This document shows, piece by piece, positions 1 through 5,562 of a DNA stretch of 5,562 nucleotides. The notes below the pieces were generated by a model. The model saw nothing but the letters and a program-made list of their open reading frames with translations, was not told where the DNA came from and searched no databases. The position numbers and the translations under genes were made by a program. The stretch comes from Bacteroides sp. (GTDB lineage Bacteria > Bacteroidota > Bacteroidia > Bacteroidales > SM23-62). Each line of letters opens with the position of its first letter. Positions within the stretch are counted from its first letter, which is position 1. The DNA lies in NCBI GenBank assembly GCA_030667765.1, contig DAOUVF010000222.1, forward strand, positions 1 to 5,562, given 5' to 3'.

Positions 1-1617
1 CCAGTTTCCTACCAGGACATATAGAAGCATTTGAACCGCGGACAAGGCAAAAAGATAAATGATCTTGGAATTGATATAACTGAACCAGCTCAGGTTGAGA
101 AATGCTTCCCTTTGCAGGATCTTCCTGTCGCGGATGATTTCTTCAGCACTGACGATGAGTCCCATAAATATCGCAACAATGACAGACATAAAAAGGTAAG
201 CAGGCAGGTTCTTATTTTCACTGAAAATATACTGGTCACCAGGCGCATACTTGGTGAAATATGCCAGGATGAATGCCAGCAATGGCGCTTCAATCAGGTT
301 GAGCAGGACATATTGCCGGTTGGTCAGTTTTGAGAGCAGGTTACGCAGGAAAAATACCTTGAATTGTACATTGATATCCGGAATCCTGAAAGAGGTGGCC
401 GGCAATATTTTTTTTGGCTCTTTGAATTCAATATCCTTAGCAATATTTTCCTGGTAATGCTCATACCAGGTTTCGGGTGTTATTTTCCTTTCCTGGGAGT
501 ATTTTCCCTTTTCATCAACCAGCTTGGCTTCTACAATCTGCAGGATCTGTTCAGGATTGACATTTCCGCAGCTGGGGCATTCTGCCTCACTGACTTCGGC
601 AAAGCTGCTCAGTCTTTTAAAGTAAACAATGGCATCAATAGGATTTCCTGAGTAGATAGGGAATCCCCCTTTATCAATCACCCAGAGCTTATCAAACATC
701 TTGAAAATATTTGAACTGGGCTGGTGGATGTTGGCAATTACAAGTTTTCCCTTAATGGTCTGTTCCTTGAGCAGGCGAATGACATTTTCTGCATCCACGG
801 ATGATAAACCAGATGTTGGTTCATCAATGAACAGGACCGATGGTTCCCGCATCAGTTCCAGGCCGATGTTCAATCGTTTCCGTTGTCCACCACTGATAAA
901 CTTGTTCAGGGGTGAACCCACTTTAAGATCCTTTATCTCAGTGAGATCCAGTTCAGTAATTATATTGATAACGGTTTCCAGCAGTTGCTTCTCGGAGTAA
1001 TTCCCGAAACATAAATGCGCATTGTAGTACAGGTTCTGGTACACTGTCAGCTCTTCGAACAACAGGTCGTCTTGCGGGACGAACCCGATAATCCCTTTGA
1101 TCTTGAATTGGTCCCTGTGCAGGTCATAATTATTGATGGTGATTTCACCGTTGGTTAAGGGTAGCTGACCACTCAACAGGTTAATCAGGGTTGATTTCCC
1201 GACACCTGATCCACCCATGATCCCAATCATTTGGCCGGAATCTTCTGAAAAAGAAAACCTGCGGATGCCGTTTTCACTATTCCTGAAGCGAAACTCAATG
1301 TCCATCGCATTCAGGGTGATCCGGATCTCCTGTGAGGATTGAAGTAACCTGCTGGCAATTTCTGAATAATAGATAGACCCGAATCCGCTTCCACGGATAA
1401 TGGAACCGTTGTCAAAGAGATGCACCTTTCCAGTATCCAGCAGGTTGCCGTCTACTGTCAGTGTATCCGGACCCTGGTATTTCAGTACAAAAACATTCAG
1501 GCTTTTGAAATTCAGAAAGATGATTTTTCCTTCGATGCCAGGTTTGATAATCTTATTATCCTGTCTCTCATCGACCGGCCTGTTCCTCTCTATCCAGTCC
1601 CCCTCCAGCTCATCCAC
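1..1617 (-). CDS. ABCG-type ABC transporter, ATPase plus start of membrane domain (cut by window edge; upstream in-frame stop)
   Basis: An ATP-driven transporter subunit with ATPase and permease in one chain; the substrate is unknown. Read on the minus strand, 539 codons stay open to base 1. Counting from the GTG at 1617, residues about 28-90 form a beta-rich, FHA-like region (GSIIRGSG, IYYSEI). The ATPase follows: Walker A GGSGVGKST at 135-143, Q-loop Gln182, signature ISGGQRKRLNIG from 241, Walker B VLFIDEP at 261-267 and switch His298 (NIHQPSS). A CPSC pair (Cys347, Cys350) comes next. Hydrophobic segments lie near 438-453, 472-490 and 515-537, with the loop SAEEIIRDRKILQRE between the last two. 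The ATPase-before-membrane order and sequence resemble ABCG/White exporters. The C-terminus is missing. The GTG start is a guess: the same frame continues upstream through a TAA into the TerB-like segment, and relatives I recall are one fused protein of about 1000 residues. The next in-frame ATG (1305) lies just before Walker A and would remove the FHA-like part. Confidence 0.88.
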   Translation of the reverse strand, partial: MDELEGDWIERNRPVDERQDNKIIKPGIEGKIIFLNFKSLNVFVLKYQGPDTLTVDGNLLDTGKVHLFDNGSIIRGSGFGSIYYSEIASRLLQSSQEIRITLNAMDIEFRFRNSENGIRRFSFSEDSGQMIGIMGGSGVGKSTLINLLSGQLPLTNGEITINNYDLHRDQFKIKGIIGFVPQDDLLFEELTVYQNLYYNAHLCFGNYSEKQLLETVINIITELDLTEIKDLKVGSPLNKFISGGQRKRLNIGLELMREPSVLFIDEPTSGLSSVDAENVIRLLKEQTIKGKLVIANIHQPSSNIFKMFDKLWVIDKGGFPIYSGNPIDAIVYFKRLSSFAEVSEAECPSCGNVNPEQILQIVEAKLVDEKGKYSQERKITPETWYEHYQENIAKDIEFKEPKKILPATSFRIPDINVQFKVFFLRNLLSKLTNRQYVLLNLIEAPLLAFILAYFTKYAPGDQYIFSENKNLPAYLFMSVIVAIFMGLIVSAEEIIRDRKILQREAFLNLSWFSYINSKIIYLFALSAVQMLLYVLVGNW

Positions 1618-1629
1618 TGTTACGGGACC

Positions 1630-1632
1630 TTA
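1630..1632 (-). other. In-frame TAA interrupting the transporter gene
   Basis: On the minus strand the codons read ATT CAG GCG TAA GGT CCC GTA ACA GTG GAT GAG. The frame before and after is identical (codon phase preserved), so no frameshift is needed, only one nonsense codon. It falls in the expected linker between the TerB-like and FHA-like regions. One substitution from CAA, GAA or AAA would explain it, as would a sequencing error or a natural gene split with reinitiation at the GTG 12 bases downstream of the stop. Confidence 0.9.
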
Positions 1633-2121
1633 CGCCTGAATATAAATGGTATACTCATCCGGGATCTGCTCATCTTTTTCTTCTTCCAAAAAAAGGATGG
1701 CATTGTTGAGTTCAACCCCTGCTATCGAAAAGGTTTCTGCAACAAGGGTTACAAATTCCCGTTCCAGTTCAGAGACGAATTTATCTTCCAGGATGAATTC
1801 AATCAAACGGAGTAGCACGATGATCCGTTCATTGCGGTTCAATTCTTTCCGGATCTGCGTACAGATCCTGGTCACGTTTTCCGTATCCAGGACAGCTGTC
1901 TGAAATCCAATATCTTCCTGTGGAATGGCAAGGTCACGCTGATAGAAGTCCTGGTAGTTCTCGAACAGGTGAAGGTATTCCTCGATGACTTCCTTTTTAT
2001 TCAGGTACCTCAGGAGGTATGATTGAACGATATTCCTGCCGGTATCCGATATACCTTCTATTCTCACTGTAGCAAAAACAGCGAAGAGATGCATCAGGGC
2101 ATTGAGAATAGATTCGCTCAT
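1630..2121 (-). CDS. TerB-like N-terminal segment of the split ABC transporter
   Basis: A 163-residue, mostly helical, acidic cytoplasmic segment with no signal peptide. It starts MSESILNALMHLFAVFA and contains an amphipathic core (RKELNRNERIIVLLRLIEFI, about 93-112) followed by FVTLVAETFSIAG, a pattern I associate with TerB-like helical domains. In Bacteroidota this kind of region is, from memory, normally the N-terminus of a fused TerB-like/FHA-like/ABCG transporter. Here it ends at TAA 1630-1632, but the next codons in the same frame lead straight into the FHA-like and ATPase regions, so this is probably the front part of one interrupted gene, or else a separately made subunit coupled to the downstream reading frame. 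The ATG at 2121 lies 38 bases beyond the T-tract of the preceding gene's terminator. There is only a weak AGG about 9 bases upstream. No enzymatic motif is visible. Confidence 0.8.
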   Translation of the reverse strand: MSESILNALMHLFAVFATVRIEGISDTGRNIVQSYLLRYLNKKEVIEEYLHLFENYQDFYQRDLAIPQEDIGFQTAVLDTENVTRICTQIRKELNRNERIIVLLRLIEFILEDKFVSELEREFVTLVAETFSIAGVELNNAILFLEEEKDEQIPDEYTIYIQA

Positions 2122-2141
2122 AGTTTACCTGTTAGGCAAAG

Positions 2142-2149
2142 TAAATGTA
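2142..2149 (-). promoter_or_regulatory. Possible -7 element for the transporter gene
   Basis: The minus strand reads TACATTTA, a 7 of 8 match to the Bacteroidota -7 consensus TAnnTTTG. It sits about 20 bases before the ATG at 2121 and just after the T-tract of the upstream terminator, where an independent promoter would be expected. An overlapping TACTTTG (2137-2143) is one base short of the consensus. No -33 element is convincing. Confidence 0.35.
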
Positions 2150-2158
2150 GTGATTTTT

Positions 2159-2204
2159 AAAAAAAAAGCCCATCAGGTTCTCAACATGAGAAATTCTGAC
2201 AGGC
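2159..2204 (-). terminator. Rho-independent terminator of the lipoprotein gene
   Basis: In the minus-strand RNA, GCCUGUCAG (2204-2196) pairs with CUGAUGGGC (2176-2168) over 9 bp including two G-U pairs. Inside this, UUCUCA and UGAGAA form a second 6-bp stem closed by a UGU triloop, with small unpaired bulges between the stems. Nine consecutive U residues follow directly (2167-2159). The structure lies 26 bases after the lipoprotein stop codon and before the transporter start, so it should separate the two transcripts. Confidence 0.85.
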
Positions 2205-2230
2205 GAATATGTTTTTCAGGCTTCTGTTTT

Positions 2231-3073
2231 TCAGGTAATGATCATCTTCCGGAGTTCTTCTGTTCTGGTGATCAGTTCTTTCAGCTGATCCGGAGAAAAA
2301 TCAGTACCGGATTGCTGGTAAATCTCCTGCAGCCCTGTTAGTCCCTCGTATATATCAGCACCCGTATCGATGACACTGATGGGAGCCATCACTTCCAACA
2401 GTTTTCCAAGTGATGAATTTTGATCTGCAATGATATCAATGATTTCTGAATTATCCTTGCTGATCAAGCTTATCTGGGTAGTAATGTAAAGCGCCTCGAT
2501 CCAGCTCCCTGCCATAACCAGTATGGACATATCATCCTGTTCATTGGAGGCCAGGTAATTATAGGTTCTGACAAATGAGTCCGAAATGATGATGATCAGT
2601 GAATCCACATTGTCCAGGTTACGTTCGATGCTTGTTACCATATCCTCATTGAATCCCGCTTCAATTTCCAGGTCCGCTAAAAGCTCGCGTGAAACATCCA
2701 GGTACTGCATGGTTTCCTGGGTCTGGTTATAGGTGGTTGCATAACTGAGGTCCGCACCATATACACCGAGGTTAAGGGCCTTGCTTTTCAAACTGATATA
2801 CCTGTTCACATTATCAACAGGATTGCAGAGATTGAGTATATAGCTCGCACCTGCCTCGACCAATAGTTTGGTCACCTCGAAAGAACTGGGAAGCGGATAT
2901 TCCGAAATCTCATGGATAACTTCGGCCTTGCTATCGTGGACTTTCTCTGTGTCTGGAACTGTCGAATGTCCTTCATTGCGTGGCCGGTTCTTACAGGCTG
3001 TAATTGACAGGAGGAAGAATGTTGCCAGGAGGATAGAAATTATTCTGCTGACCTGGGTTTTTGTCTTTTTCAT
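2231..3073 (-). CDS. Lipoprotein of unknown function
   Basis: A 280-residue protein with a lipoprotein signal: MKKTKTQ, a hydrophobic stretch at about 11-25 and the lipobox SITAC with the lipidated cysteine at 27. The residues after the cysteine (KNRPRN) are not acidic, so the acidic surface-export signal described for Bacteroidetes lipoproteins is absent and a periplasm-facing anchor is more likely. A low-complexity linker to about 55 leads into an all-helical body rich in Leu, Ile, Asp and Glu, with motifs such as EVTKLLVEAGASYI, NLGVYGADLSYA and AGSWIEALYI. I have the impression that this body belongs to a conserved Bacteroidota family without known function; I recognise no enzyme or binding motif. 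The start follows a perfect -7 element by about 38 bases, and the gene ends before a strong terminator, so it is probably transcribed alone. Its neighbours do not reveal its role. Confidence 0.9.
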   Translation of the reverse strand: MKKTKTQVSRIISILLATFFLLSITACKNRPRNEGHSTVPDTEKVHDSKAEVIHEISEYPLPSSFEVTKLLVEAGASYILNLCNPVDNVNRYISLKSKALNLGVYGADLSYATTYNQTQETMQYLDVSRELLADLEIEAGFNEDMVTSIERNLDNVDSLIIIISDSFVRTYNYLASNEQDDMSILVMAGSWIEALYITTQISLISKDNSEIIDIIADQNSSLGKLLEVMAPISVIDTGADIYEGLTGLQEIYQQSGTDFSPDQLKELITRTEELRKMIIT

Positions 3074-3110
3074 TTAATGAAATTTTCTGTGTTGTGAGAA
3101 ATTATTGGAC

Positions 3111-3118
3111 CAAAAATA
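3111..3118 (-). promoter_or_regulatory. -7 promoter element for the lipoprotein gene
   Basis: The minus strand reads TATTTTTG, an exact match to the Bacteroidota -7 consensus TAnnTTTG. Transcription would start near 3104, giving a leader of roughly 30 bases before the ATG at 3073. The expected TTTG of the -33 element is not present at the usual 19-base distance; the 12-bp palindrome lies there instead. Confidence 0.55.
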
Positions 3119-3134
3119 TAAATTTTATCAAGAT

Positions 3135-3146
3135 ATTTCGCGAAAT
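3135..3146. promoter_or_regulatory. Perfect 12-bp palindrome between divergent promoters, possible operator
   Basis: ATTTCGCGAAAT is its own reverse complement. It lies between two oppositely oriented TATTTTTG elements (3111-3118 and 3170-3177), around the -33 regions of both. A second imperfectly spaced inverted repeat, TGTAT-N8-ATACA, overlaps its right end (3146-3163). Placement and symmetry suggest a binding site for a dimeric regulator, but no regulator gene is in the window. Confidence 0.4.
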
Positions 3147-3169
3147 GTATGATTACTTATACAAATTAC

Positions 3170-3177
3170 TATTTTTG
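3170..3177 (+). promoter_or_regulatory. -7 promoter element for galM
   Basis: TATTTTTG matches TAnnTTTG exactly. Transcription would begin near 3184, leaving a leader of about 22 A-rich bases before the ATG at 3206. This placement argues against the longer reading frame starting at 3149, which would begin upstream of the promoter. No clear TTTG is seen at the -33 position. Confidence 0.55.
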
Positions 3178-3205
3178 TCAAAATTCATCCCCAACAACAA
3201 AATCC

Positions 3206-4240
3206 ATGAAAGTCGTACGGGAAATATTCGGCCAGATACCGGGTATAGGTGATGCAAGCCTGTATACCATAACCAATTCAAATGGCATAACCCTTAAAAT
3301 TACAGATTACGGGGGTACCATTCAATCTATTCTGGTGCCGGACAAAAACGGTAAACCAGGCGATGTTGTCCTTGGATTTGACAGCCTGGAAGGCTATTTG
3401 CAGAGCCATCCTTATATCGGAACCATCGTAGGGCGATGTGCAGGCAGGATTTCAAATGCCAGTTTTATTCTGGATGGTAATCAATACAGGCTGGCAAAAA
3501 ACCATGGCAGGAACCATATTCACGGGGGGACAACCGGATATGACAAAGTTTTGTGGCAGGCCTCTGAGTTTGCCGATAAGAAAGGGGCGGGGATCACACT
3601 GGAGTATGTAAGTCATGACCTGGAGGAAGGTTACCCTGGCTATCTCAGGTTAAGAGTTACCTATACACTGGATGATGACAATCAGGTTTGCCTGGATTAC
3701 CAGGCCACAACGGATAAATCTACGCATATCAACCTGACAAATCATTCCTATTTTAACCTGAATGGTGCCGTAGCAGAGGTCTATGATCATGAATTATGGA
3801 TCCCTTCATCCAGGTATGTGGTTACGGACCAGGACCTGATACCCACCGGTGAGATCGGGTCTGTAGAAGGAGGCCCTCTTGATTTCAGGTCCCCCAAACT
3901 CATCGGGAAGGATATCAATGAGGTTGAAGGTGGATTTGACCTTTGTTATGTACTGGAGGGAGATGGTACAGAACCCTTGCTGGCTGCCAGGGTTGTGCAT
4001 CCTGAAAGCGGAAGGTGCATGGAAACATTTACCACCGAGCCAGGCATACAGTTTTACAGTTCAAATTTCCTTGCAGACATCAGGGGAAAAGAGAGGACTC
4101 CTTACCGGAAGCACCTTGCTCTTTGCCTTGAAGCGCAGCATTTTCCTGACACCCCCAATCAACCGGATTTTCCTTCGACCCTGTTACGCCCGGGTGAGAC
4201 CTACAACCAGCGTACCATGTATAAGTTCTCTAACGTTTAA
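3206..4240 (+). CDS. galM: Aldose 1-epimerase (galactose mutarotase)
   Basis: Interconverts the alpha and beta anomers of glucose, galactose and related aldoses, feeding the Leloir pathway and general sugar use. The 344-residue product has the full family length. Visible family motifs are DYGGTIQSILVPD (34-46), VGRCAGRI (75-82), the substrate-binding NHIHGG with His106, NLTNHSYFNL with the catalytic acid His180, GGFD with Asp245, and LCLEAQHFPD with the catalytic base Glu309; these correspond to His96, His170, Asp243 and Glu304 of the Lactococcus enzyme. The frame is open from 3149, but the ATG at 3206 is preferred: relatives begin with an MK...FG-type sequence, the extra 19 residues look like untranslated DNA, and the -7 element lies inside them. 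No signal peptide is seen, so it should be cytoplasmic. The next gene follows after 24 bases with no terminator, suggesting an operon. Confidence 0.95.
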   Translation: MKVVREIFGQIPGIGDASLYTITNSNGITLKITDYGGTIQSILVPDKNGKPGDVVLGFDSLEGYLQSHPYIGTIVGRCAGRISNASFILDGNQYRLAKNHGRNHIHGGTTGYDKVLWQASEFADKKGAGITLEYVSHDLEEGYPGYLRLRVTYTLDDDNQVCLDYQATTDKSTHINLTNHSYFNLNGAVAEVYDHELWIPSSRYVVTDQDLIPTGEIGSVEGGPLDFRSPKLIGKDINEVEGGFDLCYVLEGDGTEPLLAARVVHPESGRCMETFTTEPGIQFYSSNFLADIRGKERTPYRKHLALCLEAQHFPDTPNQPDFPSTLLRPGETYNQRTMYKFSNV

Positions 4241-4264
4241 GAAAATCTCATTGTCTATCCCTAT

Positions 4265-5236
4265 ATGTACAACAGAAGAAAATTCCTGCTCTCCTCACTG
4301 GCTGCCTCGATTGGCATAAGCCTGCCTCTTGCCGGAAAGCCTATAGCAGGCAGTCCCAGGATAAGAGCAGGTTCCCGACCAGCCATCATCTCAACCTGGA
4401 ATCATGGCCTTGCAGCAAATGCTGCAGCCTGGGAACAGCTTGCTGCAGGCAGGTCAGTTCTTGATGCAGTGGAAACCGGTGTCAGGGTTAGTGAAGCGGA
4501 CCCGGACGTGACAAGTGTAGGTTTCGGGGGACTCCCAGACAGCAGCGGAGAGGTTACCCTCGATGCCTGTATTATGAATTCTGCCGGTGATGCCGGTGCC
4601 GTAGCCTGCCTGAAAAATATACTGCATCCCATCTCGGTGGCCCGGCTTGTCATGGAAGAAACGCCGCATGTCATGCTGGTCGGAGAGGGGGCTCTGGAAT
4701 TTGCGATGAGAAATGGATTTCAAAAGGCCAACCTTTTAACCCCGGATGCCAGGAAGGTCTGGGAAAAGTGGAAAAAAACCCAGGAGGCAGGTAAACCAGT
4801 TGGCAGCGGACATGATACCATCGGGATGGTTGCCCTTGATGCAGGAGGTGACCTGGCCGGGGCATGTACTACCAGCGGGCTGAGCTTTAAGCTGCCGGGC
4901 AGGGTAGGGGACTCACCCATTATTGGAGCGGGACTCTATGTCGATAATGAAGTAGGCGGGGCCGCAGCCACAGGTGTCGGAGAGCTGGTGATGAAAACGC
5001 TCGGCTCCTTTCTGGTCGTGGAAATGATGAGGACCGGGATATCCCCGGAAGAAGCATGCCGGATGGCACTCGAACGAATTGCTGAAAAGATCCCGCTGAA
5101 ATCTGATATGCAGGTTGGATTTATCGCCATCAGCAAGGCGGGGGAAACGGCCGGGTATGGTTTGAGGAAGTCTTTCGAATATGCCGTGATAAAAGAAGGC
5201 AGGAACCAGCTGCTTACCGCTTCTGCCCTGTTATAA
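4265..5236 (+). CDS. Glycosylasparaginase (N4-(beta-N-acetylglucosaminyl)-L-asparaginase), Tat-exported
   Basis: An Ntn-hydrolase that cleaves the amide bond between N-acetylglucosamine and asparagine in glycopeptide remnants. The 323-residue precursor begins with a twin-arginine signal (NRRKFLLS, then a hydrophobic stretch to about 23), pointing to folded export to the periplasm. The mature part starts near residue 38. The autocleavage site is HDT at 183-185: Thr185 becomes the N-terminal nucleophile of the beta subunit. Other active-site residues expected from the Elizabethkingia (Flavobacterium) meningosepticum enzyme are present: Trp45 in STWN, Arg213 and Asp216 in GRVGDSPIIGAG, and Thr236-Gly237 in ATGVGE. 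The resemblance to that enzyme is strong throughout (LDACIM, NPISVAR-like HPISVAR, TPHVMLVG). The related isoaspartyl peptidase/type III asparaginase activity is less likely given these matches. It lies 24 bases behind galM, probably in the same transcript. Confidence 0.95.
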   Translation: MYNRRKFLLSSLAASIGISLPLAGKPIAGSPRIRAGSRPAIISTWNHGLAANAAAWEQLAAGRSVLDAVETGVRVSEADPDVTSVGFGGLPDSSGEVTLDACIMNSAGDAGAVACLKNILHPISVARLVMEETPHVMLVGEGALEFAMRNGFQKANLLTPDARKVWEKWKKTQEAGKPVGSGHDTIGMVALDAGGDLAGACTTSGLSFKLPGRVGDSPIIGAGLYVDNEVGGAAATGVGELVMKTLGSFLVVEMMRTGISPEEACRMALERIAEKIPLKSDMQVGFIAISKAGETAGYGLRKSFEYAVIKEGRNQLLTASALL

Positions 5237-5245
5237 TCCACTCTC

Positions 5246-5269
5246 GCCCGAAGGGCCTGTTCTGAGCCC
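5246..5269. other. GC-rich hairpin in the convergent gap, weak terminator candidate
   Basis: The 45-base gap between two converging genes holds GCCC (5246-5249), GGGC (5253-5256) and GCCC (5266-5269). The middle block can pair with either neighbour, forming a tight stem with a GAA loop or a stem with a 9-base loop. There is no adjacent T-tract on either strand, so it is not a standard intrinsic terminator, though it may slow transcription from both sides. Confidence 0.3.
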
Positions 5270-5281
5270 GGACTGCCCCTG

Positions 5282-5530
5282 TTATTCTTTATTAAACCGG
5301 TTATATAGCCAGGCAAAAGCCCCTCCAACGATCAAGCCATTTATAAAACCATACATCAGGCCAAGCAGGCTTCCCAGCGGTGTTATGGTAAAGTAAGGAT
5401 AAATCTTTCCAACCAGGGTGGGCTGGCCCACACTGATCTGTCTGAAATACAGCCACCATGTAAAAAGGAAAATAAGCAGGCCCCAGATGATGCCCAGGCT
5501 TAAAGCAGATGCACGTACGTTTAGTCGCAT
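5282..5530 (-). CDS. Small two-helix membrane protein with glycine zipper
   Basis: An 82-residue hydrophobic protein predicted to cross the inner membrane twice: about residues 9-28 (SALSLGIIWG, then FLFTWW) and about 50-76. The second helix carries glycines at 53, 57, 61, 65 and 69, an exact every-fourth-residue zipper suited to close helix packing or oligomer formation. The loop between the helices is about 20 residues, and the chain ends with a basic/acidic tail (RFNKE). Small proteins with this MKLNVKA...WGL...TWW pattern are, as far as I recall, widespread and sometimes labelled 'bacteriophage holin', but no phage genes are nearby, so I would not assign that function. The ATG at 5530 has no strong ribosome-binding site, and no convincing promoter is visible in the 32 bases left before the window edge. 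It converges with the glycosylasparaginase gene. Confidence 0.8.
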   Translation of the reverse strand: MRLNVRASALSLGIIWGLLIFLFTWWLYFRQISVGQPTLVGKIYPYFTITPLGSLLGLMYGFINGLIVGGAFAWLYNRFNKE

Positions 5531-5562
5531 GGTAAAAATGATTAGGATTGCTTCTTACTACC

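Noticed and set aside
1630..1632. Genetic code change in which TAA is read as an amino acid
   Set aside because: galM and the glycosylasparaginase both end naturally at TAA at the expected family C-terminus, so TAA works as a stop here.
1420..1815. Plus-strand open frames opposite the transporter (also 31-333, 364-651, 701-1000)
   Set aside because: They lie antisense to a gene with clear ATPase motifs and have no recognisable protein features of their own.
1..2121. Frameshift as the cause of the split transporter
   Set aside because: Codon phase is the same on both sides of the TAA and the 539 downstream codons translate without further breaks, so only a nonsense codon is needed.
3149..3205. 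Longer galM reading frame starting at ATG 3149
   Set aside because: The extra 19 residues do not resemble the family, and a perfect -7 promoter element (3170-3177) lies within them; ATG 3206 fits the expected MK...FG start.
3879..4319. Plus-strand frame overlapping the end of galM and the start of the glycosylasparaginase
   Set aside because: It is an out-of-frame shadow of two well-supported enzymes.
4936..5328. Minus-strand 130-residue frame opposite the glycosylasparaginase
   Set aside because: It is antisense to a conserved enzyme with complete active-site motifs and overlaps the end of the small membrane protein gene in another frame.
5282..5530. Phage holin or prophage remnant
   Set aside because: Small size and two helices are suggestive, but there is no lysin, structural phage gene, attachment site or integrase in the window.

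Overview
The window looks like chromosomal DNA from a member of the Bacteroidota. The evidence is promoter -7 elements of the TAnnTTTG type (two exact TATTTTTG copies back to back), A-rich leaders with no strong Shine-Dalgarno sequence, and closest remembered protein relatives in that phylum (an Elizabethkingia-type glycosylasparaginase and a TerB-like/ABCG-like transporter). No RNA genes, CRISPR arrays, insertion sequences or phage modules are visible. The species cannot be named from the sequence.

Layout. Positions 1-2121 (minus strand) encode one long reading frame of a modular ABC transporter: an N-terminal helical TerB-like region, an FHA-like beta region, an ABC ATPase of the ABCG/White type, and the start of the membrane domain, which runs off the left edge. 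This frame is broken by a single in-frame TAA at 1630-1632, exactly between the TerB-like part and the rest. Positions 2231-3073 (minus) encode a 280-residue lipoprotein of unknown function, closed by a strong intrinsic terminator at 2159-2204. A divergent regulatory region (3074-3205) holds one -7 element per strand and a perfect 12-bp palindrome between them. Rightwards, galM (aldose 1-epimerase, 3206-4240) and a Tat-exported glycosylasparaginase (4265-5236) sit 24 bp apart and are probably co-transcribed. A small two-helix membrane protein with a five-glycine zipper (5282-5530, minus) converges on them.

How the genes may work together. The galM/glycosylasparaginase pair fits scavenging of glycans and glycopeptides: the exported amidase cuts the GlcNAc-Asn bond and the mutarotase equilibrates anomers of released sugars. 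This pairing is inferred from adjacency only. The lipoprotein and the transporter point the same way but are separated by a terminator, so they are likely independent units. The best candidates for something unusual are the split transporter, the symmetrical divergent promoter region and the uncharacterised lipoprotein. I see no clear evidence of a new multi-gene system.
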